In this document: in pieces, positions 11,186-24,495 of the stretch
Numbering within the stretch: position 1 is the stretch's first letter
How the letters are laid out: each line of letters begins with the position of its first letter
DNA from: Flaccisagitta enflata
Taxonomy: Eukaryota; Chaetognatha; Sagittoidea; Aphragmophora
DNA: 64,000 nucleotides
Direction: 5' to 3'
NCBI GenBank assembly: GCA_965153355.1
Contig: OZ231127.1
Span: 48,980,001 to 49,044,000, forward strand
Notes under the pieces: generated by a model
Databases searched by the model: none
Told to the model about the DNA's origin: nothing
Seen by the model: only the letters and a program-made list of their open reading frames with translations
Position numbers and translations under genes: made by a program

Positions 11186-12164
11186 CCAAGAGAGTCACAA
11201 TTACCGATGCAAGTAATTACACAGACACAGACAAAAGAAACATGTAGACTAACAAACAGAAAAACAGACAGTCAAATAGTAACAAGGAACTAGAAAAAAG
11301 AAAAAAGAAGGAAGAAAGCTAAGGAACAAAAAAAATAGGATTGGAAGCAAAATGTCCTCTAGCCAGTGAGAGAGAGAGAGAAAAAAAAAATGATGAAGGA
11401 AGAAAGAGGTCGCAGGCCGGAGGCAGGTAAGGAGGTAAATAGAAGAGGGCAAATGACGATAAAGAAAAATCGACCACGAAAGGAGGGAAAAAGTGACATG
11501 GTTAAGAAAGATGGAATGAGGTGAAAAGGTATGTTTAAGTTAAGATAGATGAAATTGGAGGGAGGAAACGAAGGAATAAACGAGGGAATGAAGAAATAGA
11601 GCCTGGATATACGGCCATCGGTAGCCTGCAACCAAGAAGGAGCAGTTGCTCAATCATCTTCACTAAAAAGGCCTAGACCATCTTTCTTTTCCCAAGCATT
11701 CCGTTTTTTGCAGCTATTTTCTATGTCCGGATTTGCATAATGCTGTGGAAGATACTGTCAGGCGACAGTTCATTTATAACGGCATGAGCCTCTTCTGTAC
11801 ATTATTTAAGCTGTTCATCTGTGTCACCTTCAACATCCACAATATTTTTGTCTTCTTTTTATGGATGATTTTTTAAAAATAGGTAATTTTTTAGAGTAAT
11901 TGTTTGTCTCTTTATGAGCGAAAGAGCATGGGGAAATTTACTTCCCCATTGAACTCTGTAAGAAACTTCATGAGCTAAAAAAATGGTAGGCAAACAAATT
12001 TTGAAAAAAGGAAAACGGTTATCTTCATGATTTTTTTCACTCGTATTGTGTTAGCGGGACGTAGGGATACATTGCAAAAACTTCATTTGAAGCAGCGGCG
12101 TTACCAGCTTAATCTGGTACCGGCACAACCTGCTTCCGCCGCGTTTAAGTGATTCTTAGACATT
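11186..12164. other. Purine-rich then unassigned DNA
   Basis: Purine-rich, low-complexity sequence to about 11600, including a short M-like 5' remnant (GCCTGGATATACGGCC near 11600). The rest is unassigned, apart from a short inverted stretch around 12100-12150 (GCAGCGGCG and CGCCGC). Confidence 0.4.
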
Positions 12165-12420
12165 ATTTGGAAAAAAGTCGAAGAGACGAAGTCCCTTTGA
12201 TCTTTTTGAGTCCTGCTGAGAAAAACGGATTTCCCTTTGTTTTATGAGGCGTTTGGGAAAGTTGCTGCATTTTTCTGGCAGAATGGGACTACGCATAAAA
12301 TTAATAGCTAAGAAATAGCTTTTTCTTTTCTTTCAGATGACGCCAAGCAAAATTCTGTGCAATCGATAATTTTGGAGCTATGATTTTTTAAATCTTTTTG
12401 TATTTTTTTGCATTTTTCGC
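12165..12420 (+). repeat. Dispersed repeat R1, copy b
   Basis: Diverged second copy of the sequence at 3235-3500, sharing GGAAAAAAGTCGAAG, 'gacgccaagca', TTTTGGAGCTATGATTTTTT and flanking AT-rich blocks in the same order. Confidence 0.5.
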
Positions 12421-13276
12421 ATTTTTCTCAAAAACGAGGAATCAAGTTAGTTGAAGTCTATTTGGACTTTGAAATGTCCCAGGTGATGATTGTGTACCTG
12501 GCAGCACAGTCTCTCTCTCATTTCAACTCTGGACGCTATGTGAGGCTTTGTCCATCAGTCCATTCATTGGTCTGTTGGTCCATCTGTCCTTCCAAGTGGA
12601 AAAGTGGAAAAACAAGCGGTCTAGATGCTTGTGTGTGGGGGTTGAGGTTGGGGTGTGGATGGGGGTTTGATGACTCTATGCACCTGTTCTCAACAATATT
12701 GTAACCCTGTGCTACATGAGAGAAGAGGAGAGAGAGAGAATGGAATGGATGTTGTACTTCCGTCGAGACTTTTGTACAAGTCTATAGGAGCGAATTTTCA
12801 TTGTTCATGTCAATTTTGAGCTTGGTTGTTGTCTTGCGCTTTAGGTCCTCTTTAAAGAATCAAAAGTAGATGGCAGACAGACCAACAAACTGACAAACGG
12901 ACAGAGTTATTTCATCTTCCACGAATCGATTTTTCTGCATCCAATGGATTGAGAAGTTGCCGAATTTCGCGTAATCATCGGCGCCAGTTGACGCCTGCAT
13001 TGACGTAAAAATTCCGCTTCCACCCTCTTTGTGTATAGCAACGTGACTTAAATGCTTTCAGCGACATCGAGCTTTTCCTTCCACCGACGGCCAGTGTTCC
13101 CTTACGTTGGCGTTGAGTGATTCGAATATCCATCTTCGCCACGTTTAATGTCTGCTTCCATCGTCATCGGGTATCTGCTTCCACTAACGCCCATCGTTCG
13201 CTTCCACCAAAGTTGAATGTCCGCTGCAACTGACATCGAGTTTCTTCAACATTGAATCTATGTTCCTCGGGCGCCG
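12421..13276. other. Unassigned DNA with a degenerate tandem region
   Basis: About 12420-12960 is unassigned. From about 13010 to 13250 a motif like GCTTCCACYRACGYC recurs several times with irregular spacing, suggesting a decayed minisatellite. Confidence 0.4.
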
Positions 13277-14375
<1,099 letters not shown>

Positions 14376-14437
14376 CTGTTGCCAATTTTCCGCTGTTGTT
14401 GCTGTTGCTACTGCTATCATTGACTTTGTGGTTGGTC

Positions 14438-16264
14438 TTACTTCAACATATCGAGTATTGAGGCATTCTCTTTAATGTGCGCGACCTTGTTATAGCTGTC
14501 GATCATTGGCTGTATCAATGGTGAGTGTGACTTCATATTTTCTAGTTCTTTTCGGGCAAAAGAAATGAGATGGCCTTTTATAAGTGAAATACCAGACAAG
14601 TCATGTAAGTCCTTGACAGAAACATAATTCGGCGTTTTTAAGATTGAGCGCAGTGCCTGGTTCTGTAGCAACTGTAGTTTTTCCATGTGGCACTCAGCTG
14701 TAGTGACAGTACAAATGCTGCTGTATTCAAAGACTGGGCGAATGATTGAATTGTACAAGGTAGCCAGCATATCAGGCTTGTGTTCGGTTGACATTGAGGC
14801 AATCATTCTGAGCAGATTTAGTCTTTTATAGGCTTTTTCAACCATTCTTTTTATTTGGGGTTCGTAGGTCAGCCTTGAGTCAAAAGTGACCCCCAGAAAA
14901 ACTGCTTCATCTACAGCTTCCACCTTGTCATTGAAGAGCATCACCGAGAGACCATTCTGCTCCACCTCAGCTTTGTGACGAAAACACTTAGTAAATAGGA
15001 TCAGTTTCAATTTTGACGGATGCATGGATACATACCATTTGCGGCACCACTGCTCTAGTGCTGTAACTGCTTCTTGTATGACTTCAGTAGCCGACTTGAC
15101 ATCTGATTGTGTTGTCCAAAATCCGAGATCGTCTGCATATTGCGAGGCGGTTGTTTTTTCTGGATTCAAGACTTCAGTGACGTCGTTCACGAATATCAAG
15201 TATAAAAGTGGAGACAGACAGGATCCTTGAGGAGTTCCTGCTTCAAGTGAGACCACATCTGACCATGTTCCGTCCACGTTTACACGCAATGTTCGTTCAT
15301 CCAGGAACGAAAACAGGAGATTGCGCATTTGTTTTGTTAGCCCTATTTTATCAATCTTGAACTTGAGACCGTTTCTCCATACTGAATCAAATGCTGCACG
15401 GACGTCAAGAAAGAGAGCCAATGTGCATTTTCTCTCTTTAAATCCATTGCTTACTTGTTGAGCAAACCTGAACAAATGCTCCGTGGTCATCCTTTTTTTT
15501 CTGAATCCCGCTTGGTTGTTATTGAAGAAATTTTTGTTATTAAGCTCCTGAAGTAGATGTTTACAGACGTATCGTTCTAGCAATTTTCCCAGGCATGAAA
15601 GGAGAGAAATGGGCCTGTAATTACAGGCTTGATATTTGTCCCGGCCCGGCTTTGGCAGCATTCGAACTTTAGCGCTTTTCCATGCCCGTGGAAATACATT
15701 TTGTGTTAGGCACTGGTTAAACAGAGAGCAAATCGATTTTCGCGTTTTGCTTGAGCAAAGCTTAAGAATTTCATAAGTAATCAAGTCCTCGCCCGGCGCA
15801 GAGTTAGATTTTGTTTCCATGAGCAGATCGTCCAGTTGTATAACATCTATTCGCGGAATTGAGTCTGCTTCTTTCTCCAGTATTTTCGTCTCGATATATT
15901 CAACCACTTCCTTCTTGAATTGACCGTCAAAGAAAGGGCTATCATGAGTCTGGTGGACATCTCGAAGGTACCTTGAAAATTCTTCGCAGCGGCTTTTGTT
16001 ATTTGTTGTGAGATCGCCATTAGGTAGTACCAACGGCGTTTCCGGCTCTTGTATATCTTTGCATTGATTCTTAAATCTATTGAAGACTCTCCACATTTTG
16101 CTCGTATTTTCTGCTTTGCATATATTGTTGGCCAAATTCTCAATCTGTAGCTCTCGGAACTCTCGTAACTGTTTTTTCACCGTATTGTTTATTTGATTGT
16201 AGCGTTTGGTTAAGATCATTCTGCTAAGGTCAGTTGTTGCTCTCTGTCTATTTCTCAGTAACAT
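14438..16264 (-). CDS. Reverse transcriptase part of Jockey-like ORF2
   Basis: This 608-residue open frame is the RT half of a non-LTR retrotransposon ORF2, which would copy its RNA into DNA at the nicked target. Visible RT blocks are a NYRPISLLSCLGKLLE segment (about 217-233), NQAGFRKKRMTTEH (about 250-263), palm motif A LFLDVRAAFDSVW (about 285-297, with both Asp), motif B GTPQGSCLSPLLY (about 343-355), motif C YADD (about 376-379), PSKLKLILF, then FLGVTFDSRLTY. The start at 16264 is only the first Met in frame; the true protein continues upstream into the endonuclease. After removing the inserted transposon, the endonuclease frame reaches a stop just past the T-run at 16264-16267 (plus strand). 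One missing base there would explain the frame change. The RT domain itself has no stops, so the copy is fairly young. Confidence 0.88.
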   Translation of the reverse strand: MLLRNRQRATTDLSRMILTKRYNQINNTVKKQLREFRELQIENLANNICKAENTSKMWRVFNRFKNQCKDIQEPETPLVLPNGDLTTNNKSRCEEFSRYLRDVHQTHDSPFFDGQFKKEVVEYIETKILEKEADSIPRIDVIQLDDLLMETKSNSAPGEDLITYEILKLCSSKTRKSICSLFNQCLTQNVFPRAWKSAKVRMLPKPGRDKYQACNYRPISLLSCLGKLLERYVCKHLLQELNNKNFFNNNQAGFRKKRMTTEHLFRFAQQVSNGFKERKCTLALFLDVRAAFDSVWRNGLKFKIDKIGLTKQMRNLLFSFLDERTLRVNVDGTWSDVVSLEAGTPQGSCLSPLLYLIFVNDVTEVLNPEKTTASQYADDLGFWTTQSDVKSATEVIQEAVTALEQWCRKWYVSMHPSKLKLILFTKCFRHKAEVEQNGLSVMLFNDKVEAVDEAVFLGVTFDSRLTYEPQIKRMVEKAYKRLNLLRMIASMSTEHKPDMLATLYNSIIRPVFEYSSICTVTTAECHMEKLQLLQNQALRSILKTPNYVSVKDLHDLSGISLIKGHLISFARKELENMKSHSPLIQPMIDSYNKVAHIKENASILDMLK

Positions 16265-16325
16265 TTTACAAAACGGACATTCTGGCGGATTTCAGGAGGC
16301 AACACCTGCTTCTTAGCTGGTACAG

Positions 16326-18612
16326 TAGGGGTGGGGATAATGCACCTTAGTCAACGGATCAAGCTGCAGGTGAAGAATATGTACTAACATGATGACAATA
16401 GATGGTATACCAAGTTTCAGGACCTTTGGAACAGTTTCAGCCTAGCCCTCCACCCCCCCCCCCTGCCCCCAGGGCTTCAAAACCCAGAAAAAACGACTTT
16501 TTTGCTATTTTAAGCGTGTTTTGCCTTCTAAAATGTGAAACCTGACATGTAATTATCCATTTGGGGTGTGATACAGGATTTTTAGATGCGTCCTCGCATC
16601 TCTACAATAGGGTCTGTCCCTAAGTAGGTCTGTCTGTCTGAGTGAAATAGGAAAATTTCGAAACGCGATTTTCAAGGTTTTCTCTTCATTTCTCTTCATG
16701 TATCTTCTTGTCTCTTATATTTCTTTTGTCTCTTTCATCTCTTTTGTCTCTTTTGTCTCTTTTGTCACGTTTGTCTCCTATATGTCTCTTATGTCTCCTA
16801 TATGTCTCTTATATCTCTTATTTCTCTTATGTATCTTAGGTCTCTTATGTCTTTTAGGTCTCTTAGGTCTCATATGTCTCTTATGTCTCTTTTGTCTCCT
16901 ATGTGTCTCTTATGTCTCCTATGTCTCCTATAAGTCTCATATGTCTCTTATGTCTCTTATGTCCCTTATGTCTCTTATATCTCTGAAATCTCTTATATCT
17001 CACATCTCTTATATCTCTTATATCTCTTATGTCTCTTATATCTCTTTTATATCTCTTAGGTCTCTAATGTCTCTTATGTCTCTTCATGTCTCTATATGTC
17101 TCTTATGTCTCCTCATGTTTCCTCATGTCTCTTCATGTCTCGCCATATTTATCCATATCTCTCCAGGTCCCTTCATGTCTCTTTGTGAGGATGAGGCGGG
17201 GGTGTGGGGAGGAGGTTGGGAGGCGTGGGGAAGGGGTGAGGAGGCGTGGGGGAGGGGTAGGGAGGGTGGCGGGGAGGGCAGGGGGGAGGCGTGGGGAGGG
17301 TGGGGGGGGGGGAGGCGTAGGGGAAAGGGTGGAGAGGCGTGGGGGAAGAGAAGAATCAGTTTATATTTTTCTCTTTATCTCTGAATCTTCATATTTTCAT
17401 ATTCTTATAACTTAATATCTTTATATCTTAATAATTTGTATGATTATATCTTGCGTCTAAAGAGGACGCATCTATTGGACATCTCTTGGCCTTGTTTATG
17501 GGTATAGACCCTCCAGAATTACTGCAGAATGATGATTTTTGCCAGTTTTAAGTAATTCAAGTTATATTGTGATATCATCTGTTCAAAAATTTATATTACA
17601 TGTTTATGACAAGTATGTTGTTAGGGGCAGTCAGTGGGTGGGGAGGGGCAGTAATGCAGGTGGGCTGGGGATGTCTTGTAGGTGGGCAGGGGCTGTTATG
17701 CTTAGAAATCACAATTTTGGCCAATTTTGCATCATTGTAAATTTTCCTATTATGAACCATTCTAAAATGTGCAACCTGACATGTGATTATCCATTTGGGT
17801 TATGATGCTAGGTTGTATACCACTCACTTTTGGAATCCTTATCATACCACTCTCAAATATGATCATGAAATTCGCTTTGGATGAAACAACAGCAAAGACA
17901 CATTTTAGCAACATTTTTTAGATTTGATTGCAAAACTGATGTAATAATAAAAAGTGTCTGCTTTGAGATGTACAATATCATTATTCATTTTTTCATGTTT
18001 AAGTTGCTTGCAAAGCGACTCTTTAAGAGAGTGTGCCCATCCATCCTAGGGTTGGTTCATAATACAAAATAATACAATGATGCAAAATTGGCCAAAATTG
18101 TGATTTTTAAGCATAACAGCCCCTGCCCACCTACAAGACAGCCCCAGCCCACCTGCATTACTGCCCCTGCCCACCCACAGACTGCCCCTAACGACATACT
18201 TGCCATGAACATGTAACATAAATTTTCGTACAGATGATATCACAATATAACTTAAATTACTTAAAACTGGCAAAAATCATCATTTTGCAGTAATTCTGGA
18301 GTGTCTATACCTATAAAAAATCCTGTATCACAGCCCAAATGGGTAATCACATGTCAGGTTACACATTTTAGAATGTGTTTTAGTATTTTCTATCATTTTT
18401 GAATACATTTGGAAGGCAAAACATGCTTAAAATAGCAAAAAAAATCGCTTTTTCTGGGTTTTAAAGCCCTGGGGGCAGGGGGGGGTGGAGGGCTAGGCTA
18501 AAACTGTTCCGAAGGTCCTGAAACTTGGTATACCATCTATTCTCATCATGTTAGCACATATTCTTCACCTGCAGCTTGATCCGTTGACTAAGGTGCATTA
18601 TCCCCACCCCTA
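16326..18612. mobile_element. 2.3-kb long-TIR DNA transposon inside ORF2
   Basis: The element begins TAGGGGTGGGGATAATGCAC and ends with the exact inverse. CTGGTACAG lies on both sides (16317-16325 and 18613-18621), a 9-bp target duplication. The terminal arms match for about 255-290 bp. A second inverted pair lies inside (about 17490-17760 against 18050-18310, sharing GGTGGGCAGGGGCTGTTATG). The interior holds a GTCTCTTAT minisatellite and a G-rich stretch (17190-17350), with no transposase frame. A 9-bp duplication with long arms suggests a Mutator-like element; the TAGGGGTGGG end also resembles hAT, which makes 8 bp. Confidence 0.85.
16690..17190. repeat. GTCTCTTAT-type minisatellite
   Basis: Degenerate 9-12 bp units (GTCTCTTAT, GTCTCCTAT, ATCTCTTAT) tile about 500 bp in the transposon interior. 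The S/L/M-rich peptide they encode in one frame is an artefact. Confidence 0.85.
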
Positions 18613-19489
18613 CTGGTACAGTGACAATAGAGTTATCGTGCGCATCTTGAAAGACGTTGTTAATAGTTTTTATATCTTGATCAATGAGGCCTGTTAATCT
18701 GACTTCATCCATCTCCTTGTCAGTGTTCATTGCCCACAATCTCATGTTTATTTTTGTCCGGGCCTCAGAAATGTTGTTAAAGGCCAGAGTCGTAACCACA
18801 GGCAAATGATCTGAACCAATGTCGCCGGAGACAGTGCATGATGTGATCAGTGAACTCATGTCCGGATCCCCAATCACCAAATCTAGTACATTTGATAAGC
18901 CGGATGAGCTGCTATTGTATGTGCTTTTTCCATCATTAAAAAAGACAAGATTCTCATTATTAAGATTTTGAATAAGCCTGGAGCCAAACCAATCAGTAGT
19001 CCTTGATCCAAAGGCTCTGTGTGGGCAATTAATGTCACCAACAATGAGGCCGGGAAGATCTGCTCCATTAAATTTTATTTGCTTGAACTCAGTTAGTAAT
19101 TCTAGCGGAAAGTGATTTCTGGGATGATTGTAGACTGACATTATCTTAATCGGCCGGCAATTATCTCCTGATGGCACAGCTACTGCGGCAATAGCTTCAA
19201 TGTTATCTCCCTTGAAAGTAATCCTCACACGCTGACATGTCCACTTATCTGGGATCAAAAGGGCTACGCCCCCTGCCGTGGCCATTTGAGCATGATTATC
19301 CCTATATACTTTATCTTCTCTAAGCATTGTGTAGCCGTTTATATTGCCTATATTCACACCCTCTGTAAGTCGCGTGTCACTTATTGCAAAAATGCAGTTT
19401 TTACCTTGCTTATGAATATAGTTAGCCAGATCAAGCTCACGTGCCTGCATTCCATTGACATTAACGGATATCACTTTAATTCTATCCAT
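18613..19489 (-). CDS. APE-type endonuclease part of Jockey-like ORF2
   Basis: The N-terminal half of ORF2: an exonuclease-endonuclease-phosphatase domain that nicks target DNA to prime reverse transcription. Visible motifs are ISVNVNGMQAR near the N-terminus, AISDTRL (about 35-41), VYNHPR, IVGDINCPH (about 150-158) and GSDHLPVV (about 227-234). The Asp/Asn and SDH catalytic blocks are present. The position that is normally Glu in the ETR-type motif reads Asp (SDTR), which could lower activity. The frame enters the inserted transposon at 18612 and gains a short foreign tail there. The start ATG overlaps the ORF1 stop (ATGGATAG), so translation may depend on ORF1 termination. Confidence 0.88.
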
Positions 19490-19892
19490 TTTGAGGCATT
19501 GACTGGGCAGAGTCTGCTTGAGATACTGAACCTCCCACCGCGCGGCGTCTTCTTGCAGCTGCTTCCCACACTGATGGCTGACGGGTTTGATTCATGAAGG
19601 AAAGACTGTCAATGCAAGTTTGAGCAATGGCGCGGCAGTCAACTTCTTGTACAGACTGCCCACTGCTCATCATTTCTTTGACTGCATCGAAAACCATTTG
19701 AATACACAGGGTAAATGCAGTGACCACTGCATCATTGTTGATTGTATCAAGGAAGGACAGATTTTCTTGTTGTCGTTGCTGTTGCTGCTGCTGCTGCTGG
19801 TGCTGTTGTTGTTGTCGCTGCTGCTGCAATCCGTTTCCTCCGTCCCCATTTGACTGCTGATGCAGCAAAGATGGTGAAAGAGTAGGCGGCTG
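19482..19892 (-). CDS. ORF1 C-terminal part of Jockey-like element (partial)
   Basis: About 130 residues in frame upstream of ORF2 on the minus strand: a Gln-rich tract, then a segment containing FTLCIQMVFDAVKEM and CRAIAQTCIDSLSF, an Arg-rich patch and a C-terminus ending SMPQNG. The stop codon lies inside the first codons of ORF2. No zinc knuckle or RRM is visible, probably because the N-terminal part is missing: upstream the frame runs into a (GA)n array. Assignment as ORF1 rests on position and the 8-nt overlap with ORF2 rather than on a recognised domain. Confidence 0.55.
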   Translation of the reverse strand, partial: QPPTLSPSLLHQQSNGDGGNGLQQQRQQQQHQQQQQQQQRQQENLSFLDTINNDAVVTAFTLCIQMVFDAVKEMMSSGQSVQEVDCRAIAQTCIDSLSFMNQTRQPSVWEAAARRRRAVGGSVSQADSAQSMPQNG

Positions 19893-19896
19893 CAGT

Positions 19897-19900
19897 GCAA

Positions 19901-19985
<85 letters not shown>
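19897..19985. repeat. (GA)n microsatellite
   Basis: Dinucleotide array abutting the 5' limit of the retrotransposon copy. Confidence 0.95.
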
Positions 19986-21765
<1,780 letters not shown>

Positions 21766-21956
21766 CCTCTTCTTCTCTGCATAATAAATATATTGCCTAG
21801 TTCTGAATATAGAATTTAGAATATACAGTCAAGAAGACGAACAAGAGTGTTTGAAACAATTCAAGAGGTGGGCCGAGACAGATCGACAGATAGACAGAGA
21901 GACCAACTGACAAGCCGACCAACACGATCTCGTAACAAGGCGCATCCTACATTATG

Positions 21957-22631
21957 ATGGGAGCAATGATGATCTAGACTGGAAGAATAGATTTTAGTTA
22001 TCCTAATTTCATTTGTGTCATAAAATATTTGAGATCTAGGTTAATTGAAGGTTGCTCTATTGAGAGAATGTATTTGCGTCGCTTAAACTTCAACTTGTGA
22101 CTAGACCTCATCAAGATTTCATTTTCAAGGTTTTAACCTATTTCATCAAATCGAAAAATCAAAAAACCTTATATAGTCTTTAAACAAGGCCGGATACACA
22201 GCTACCCCAGTCGCGGGCGGGTGGGCAAGGGCTATATATGAGGTCACTTGATCACTTGGGCAGGAGCAGTGAGGCCAAAGACAAAAAAAAAACAAAGAAA
22301 TCAGCTCAATCGGACCATTGTTACAGGTGTTACGGCTATCTTTAATGAACAAAAGTTATGCAAATTAGTTTTTGGGCAAAACCTATAAAAATGAATCAAT
22401 TGAGCTGATTTTTTTTTTTAAACTGTTTAAAATTATCCACCCAACCTATCAAAATAAGTTAGAACTTTGAGAAATGCAGTCTTGATGAGGTCAAGTTGCA
22501 AGTGTAAGTTTGAGAGATGCAAATATAGAGTAACCTTTTATTGGCCTAGATATCAAATATACTATGATACAAATAAAATTAGGATACCTAAAATCTATCC
22601 TCCAGTCTAGGTCGTCATTGCTTCCATCGTG
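21957..22631. mobile_element. Foldback element with about 185-bp arms
   Basis: The left arm (about 21957-22135) starts GATGGGAGCAATGATGATCT. The right arm (about 22470-22631) is its inverted, diverged copy ending CGTCATTGCTTCCATC. Both arms contain GATAGATTTTAG/ATAGATTTTAG and TATCCTAATTT blocks. A truncated M module lies in the loop. The ends and the target duplication are not certain. Confidence 0.6.
22183..22285 (+). mobile_element. M module copy (5' part only)
   Basis: AAACAAGGCCGGATACACAG, then AGTCGCGGGCGGGTGGGCAA and the 'gaggtcacttgatcacttgg' block. The 3' stem is absent. It lies inside the loop of the foldback element, so one of the two was inserted into the other. Confidence 0.55.
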
Positions 22632-22869
22632 CTGTTTGTATAAACAAAATAAAGGCCGACTCGTGACAAGACTCTTGACCTCGAACATCCATTAGCAGCA
22701 GCTCTCAGACTCATTACCTCTTCAATCCCAAAGATACGCTGCTTATACATCCATTTCTCTCAAGGTCTCTTCGTAGAAAAAACAATGCCGCTTTTTGGAA
22801 GCGAATTCTCGCAATCTGCATCTGCGCTCACTCTTTTTCTCCATTTTACCTCTTTTACCTCCATCTCTC

Positions 22870-23028
<159 letters not shown>

Positions 23029-23244
23029 CTTGCTTGCTATTAGTGAAACGATCCAAAATAGCAAAAAGTAAGATAGGAAGAAAATACATTTCATATCTCT
23101 TTACTGACTAAAAGCTAATGCACAGTAATTAGGAAATAATTAATTGCAAATTCGTCATAAACGTCGCTGTCATCTGCAAAATGACCTTGGTACTCATGGA
23201 CAACGCCACAACGTAAAGTTCTTTTGTACACTAATGTACAATTA

Positions 23245-23412
23245 TTAATATATATTAATATATTAATTATTAATATATATTAATTGTATGAGTTTTATGT
23301 AGGATGAATTGTTGCACATGTCACACTAATGTACACTAATGTACACTAATGTACACTAATGTACACTAATGTACACTAATGTACACTAATGTACACTAAT
23401 GTACACTAATGT
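23245..23412. repeat. AT palindrome and 10-bp tandem repeat
   Basis: An AT-rich palindrome built from TTAATATATATTAA (23245-23285) precedes about eight units of CACTAATGTA (23333-23412), nearly perfect. Confidence 0.9.
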
Positions 23413-23617
23413 TTGTTCACATTCACTAACCCTTCAACTGAGCTTCATTCCGTTCTTTTCGGCCTCTTTGTCCGCTGTCAGGGTTATCTACACAACTTCA
23501 CTGCGAGAAGTCAGTGCAGAATGACAAGTCAATCAATTGTGCGTTCTGACATTGTGCATGTTGTCACTCGTTCATCATTTTCCTTCATTCACGATTACTT
23601 CCCCATAAACCTGTGTT

Positions 23618-23794
23618 TTTTTTTGTCGCGTGCTATGCGACTCTACACCCCGCTTTGTCCGTCGGTCTGTCACACTTTACTTTTTTTAGGATTTTTTTTT
23701 TACCTCACTGCTCCCGCCCAAATGTCCTAGTGACCTCAAATATGGCCCCTGCCCACCCGCACGCGACTTCGGTAGCCGTGTATCCGGCCTTGTT
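23618..23794 (-). mobile_element. M module copy 5
   Basis: Read on the minus strand it starts AACAAGGCCGGATACACGGC, has AGTCGCGTGCGGGTGGGCAG near the 5' end and finishes with GTCGCATAGCACGCGAC and an A-run. The 5' AGTCGCGTGC pairs with the 3' GCACGCGAC. The interior includes the GAGGTCACTAGGACATTTGG block and ends in a GACGGACAAAGCGGGGTGTA segment, with few GACC repeats. Confidence 0.65.
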
Positions 23795-24003
23795 TCTTTG
23801 CAACGAATCAGATCTCGGGAGCGCTCAAGTACTTCCCTCTGGAGAGAAAACAAAAGAATTGCTCTCTTTCTCTTCAAGACTTGATTCGCTCAACGTTGCC
23901 ATCTTCTTTTCCTTAATATCTTTTCGCTATGAAAGGAAAAAAAAAGAAAAACAAAGGAAAACAAAGAAAAATCGGAACATTTTTGCCGTCATTGATCAGT
24001 CTA

Positions 24004-24167
24004 CAGTTGAACCCCGCTTTTCATGAAATTCCGCCTATAATGGGTACTAATTCTTTCTCCTTTCAACTGGTTTTCTTTCATTTCTTGTATTGGCTTTAAC
24101 AAAATTCCGCTTTTGACAGAGAAAAATTTGTTTGTCCCCTGAAATTCGTTAGAGCGGGATTTTACTG
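24004..24167. mobile_element. pogo/Tigger-like MITE
   Basis: Ends CAGTTGAACCCCGCTTTT and AGAGCGGGATTTTACTG are inverted, with TA on both sides (24002-24003, 24168-24169). The CAGTTGAACC start is typical of pogo/Tigger-derived miniature elements. It is 164 bp and non-coding. Confidence 0.7.
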
Positions 24168-24495
24168 TACTTGGCGATGAAAAAGAATTATGAAAAGACA
24201 AGTTTGAATTCCACCTGAGACAAGATGGAGGGACAATAACTTGCTCAGTTTAAAGAAAAAAATATTTGGAACGTATGGACGAAAATTTTGAAACGGAAAA
24301 ATGATTCAAATTCAAATTCATACAAAATCAAAAAAATCAAAATCAAAATCAAAATAGAAATCAGAGCAGTCAAAATCAAATCACGAGCAGCAATGTAGAC
24401 TAGCTAGACAAAATTAGCAGTATGGTTAAAAGACAATGTTTTACTCGTCAGTGACGAGTCGTCATGAAAGAAAAAATGAGAACGACTCATTAAAA

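Larger units (their letters stand above)
14376..19892 (-). mobile_element. Jockey-like non-LTR retrotransposon, split by a DNA transposon
   Basis: Reading on the minus strand: the C-terminal part of ORF1 (19892-19482), ORF2 endonuclease (19489-18613), a 2.3-kb transposon insertion (18612-16326), then ORF2 reverse transcriptase (16264-14438) and a (CAA)n-rich 3' end. There are no LTRs. The APE-type endonuclease plus RT order and the RT motifs fit the Jockey superfamily, perhaps its Nimb-like branch; that finer placement is inference. The 5' end is lost into a (GA)n array, so the copy is probably 5'-truncated or disrupted there. Confidence 0.8.

Noticed and set aside
16698-17384. 228-residue Ser/Leu/Met-rich frame
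   Set aside because: Encoded by the GTCTCTTAT minisatellite and a G-rich stretch in a transposon interior.
23333-23412. CRISPR-like array of 10-bp repeats
   Set aside because: Units are contiguous with no spacers; it is a simple tandem repeat.
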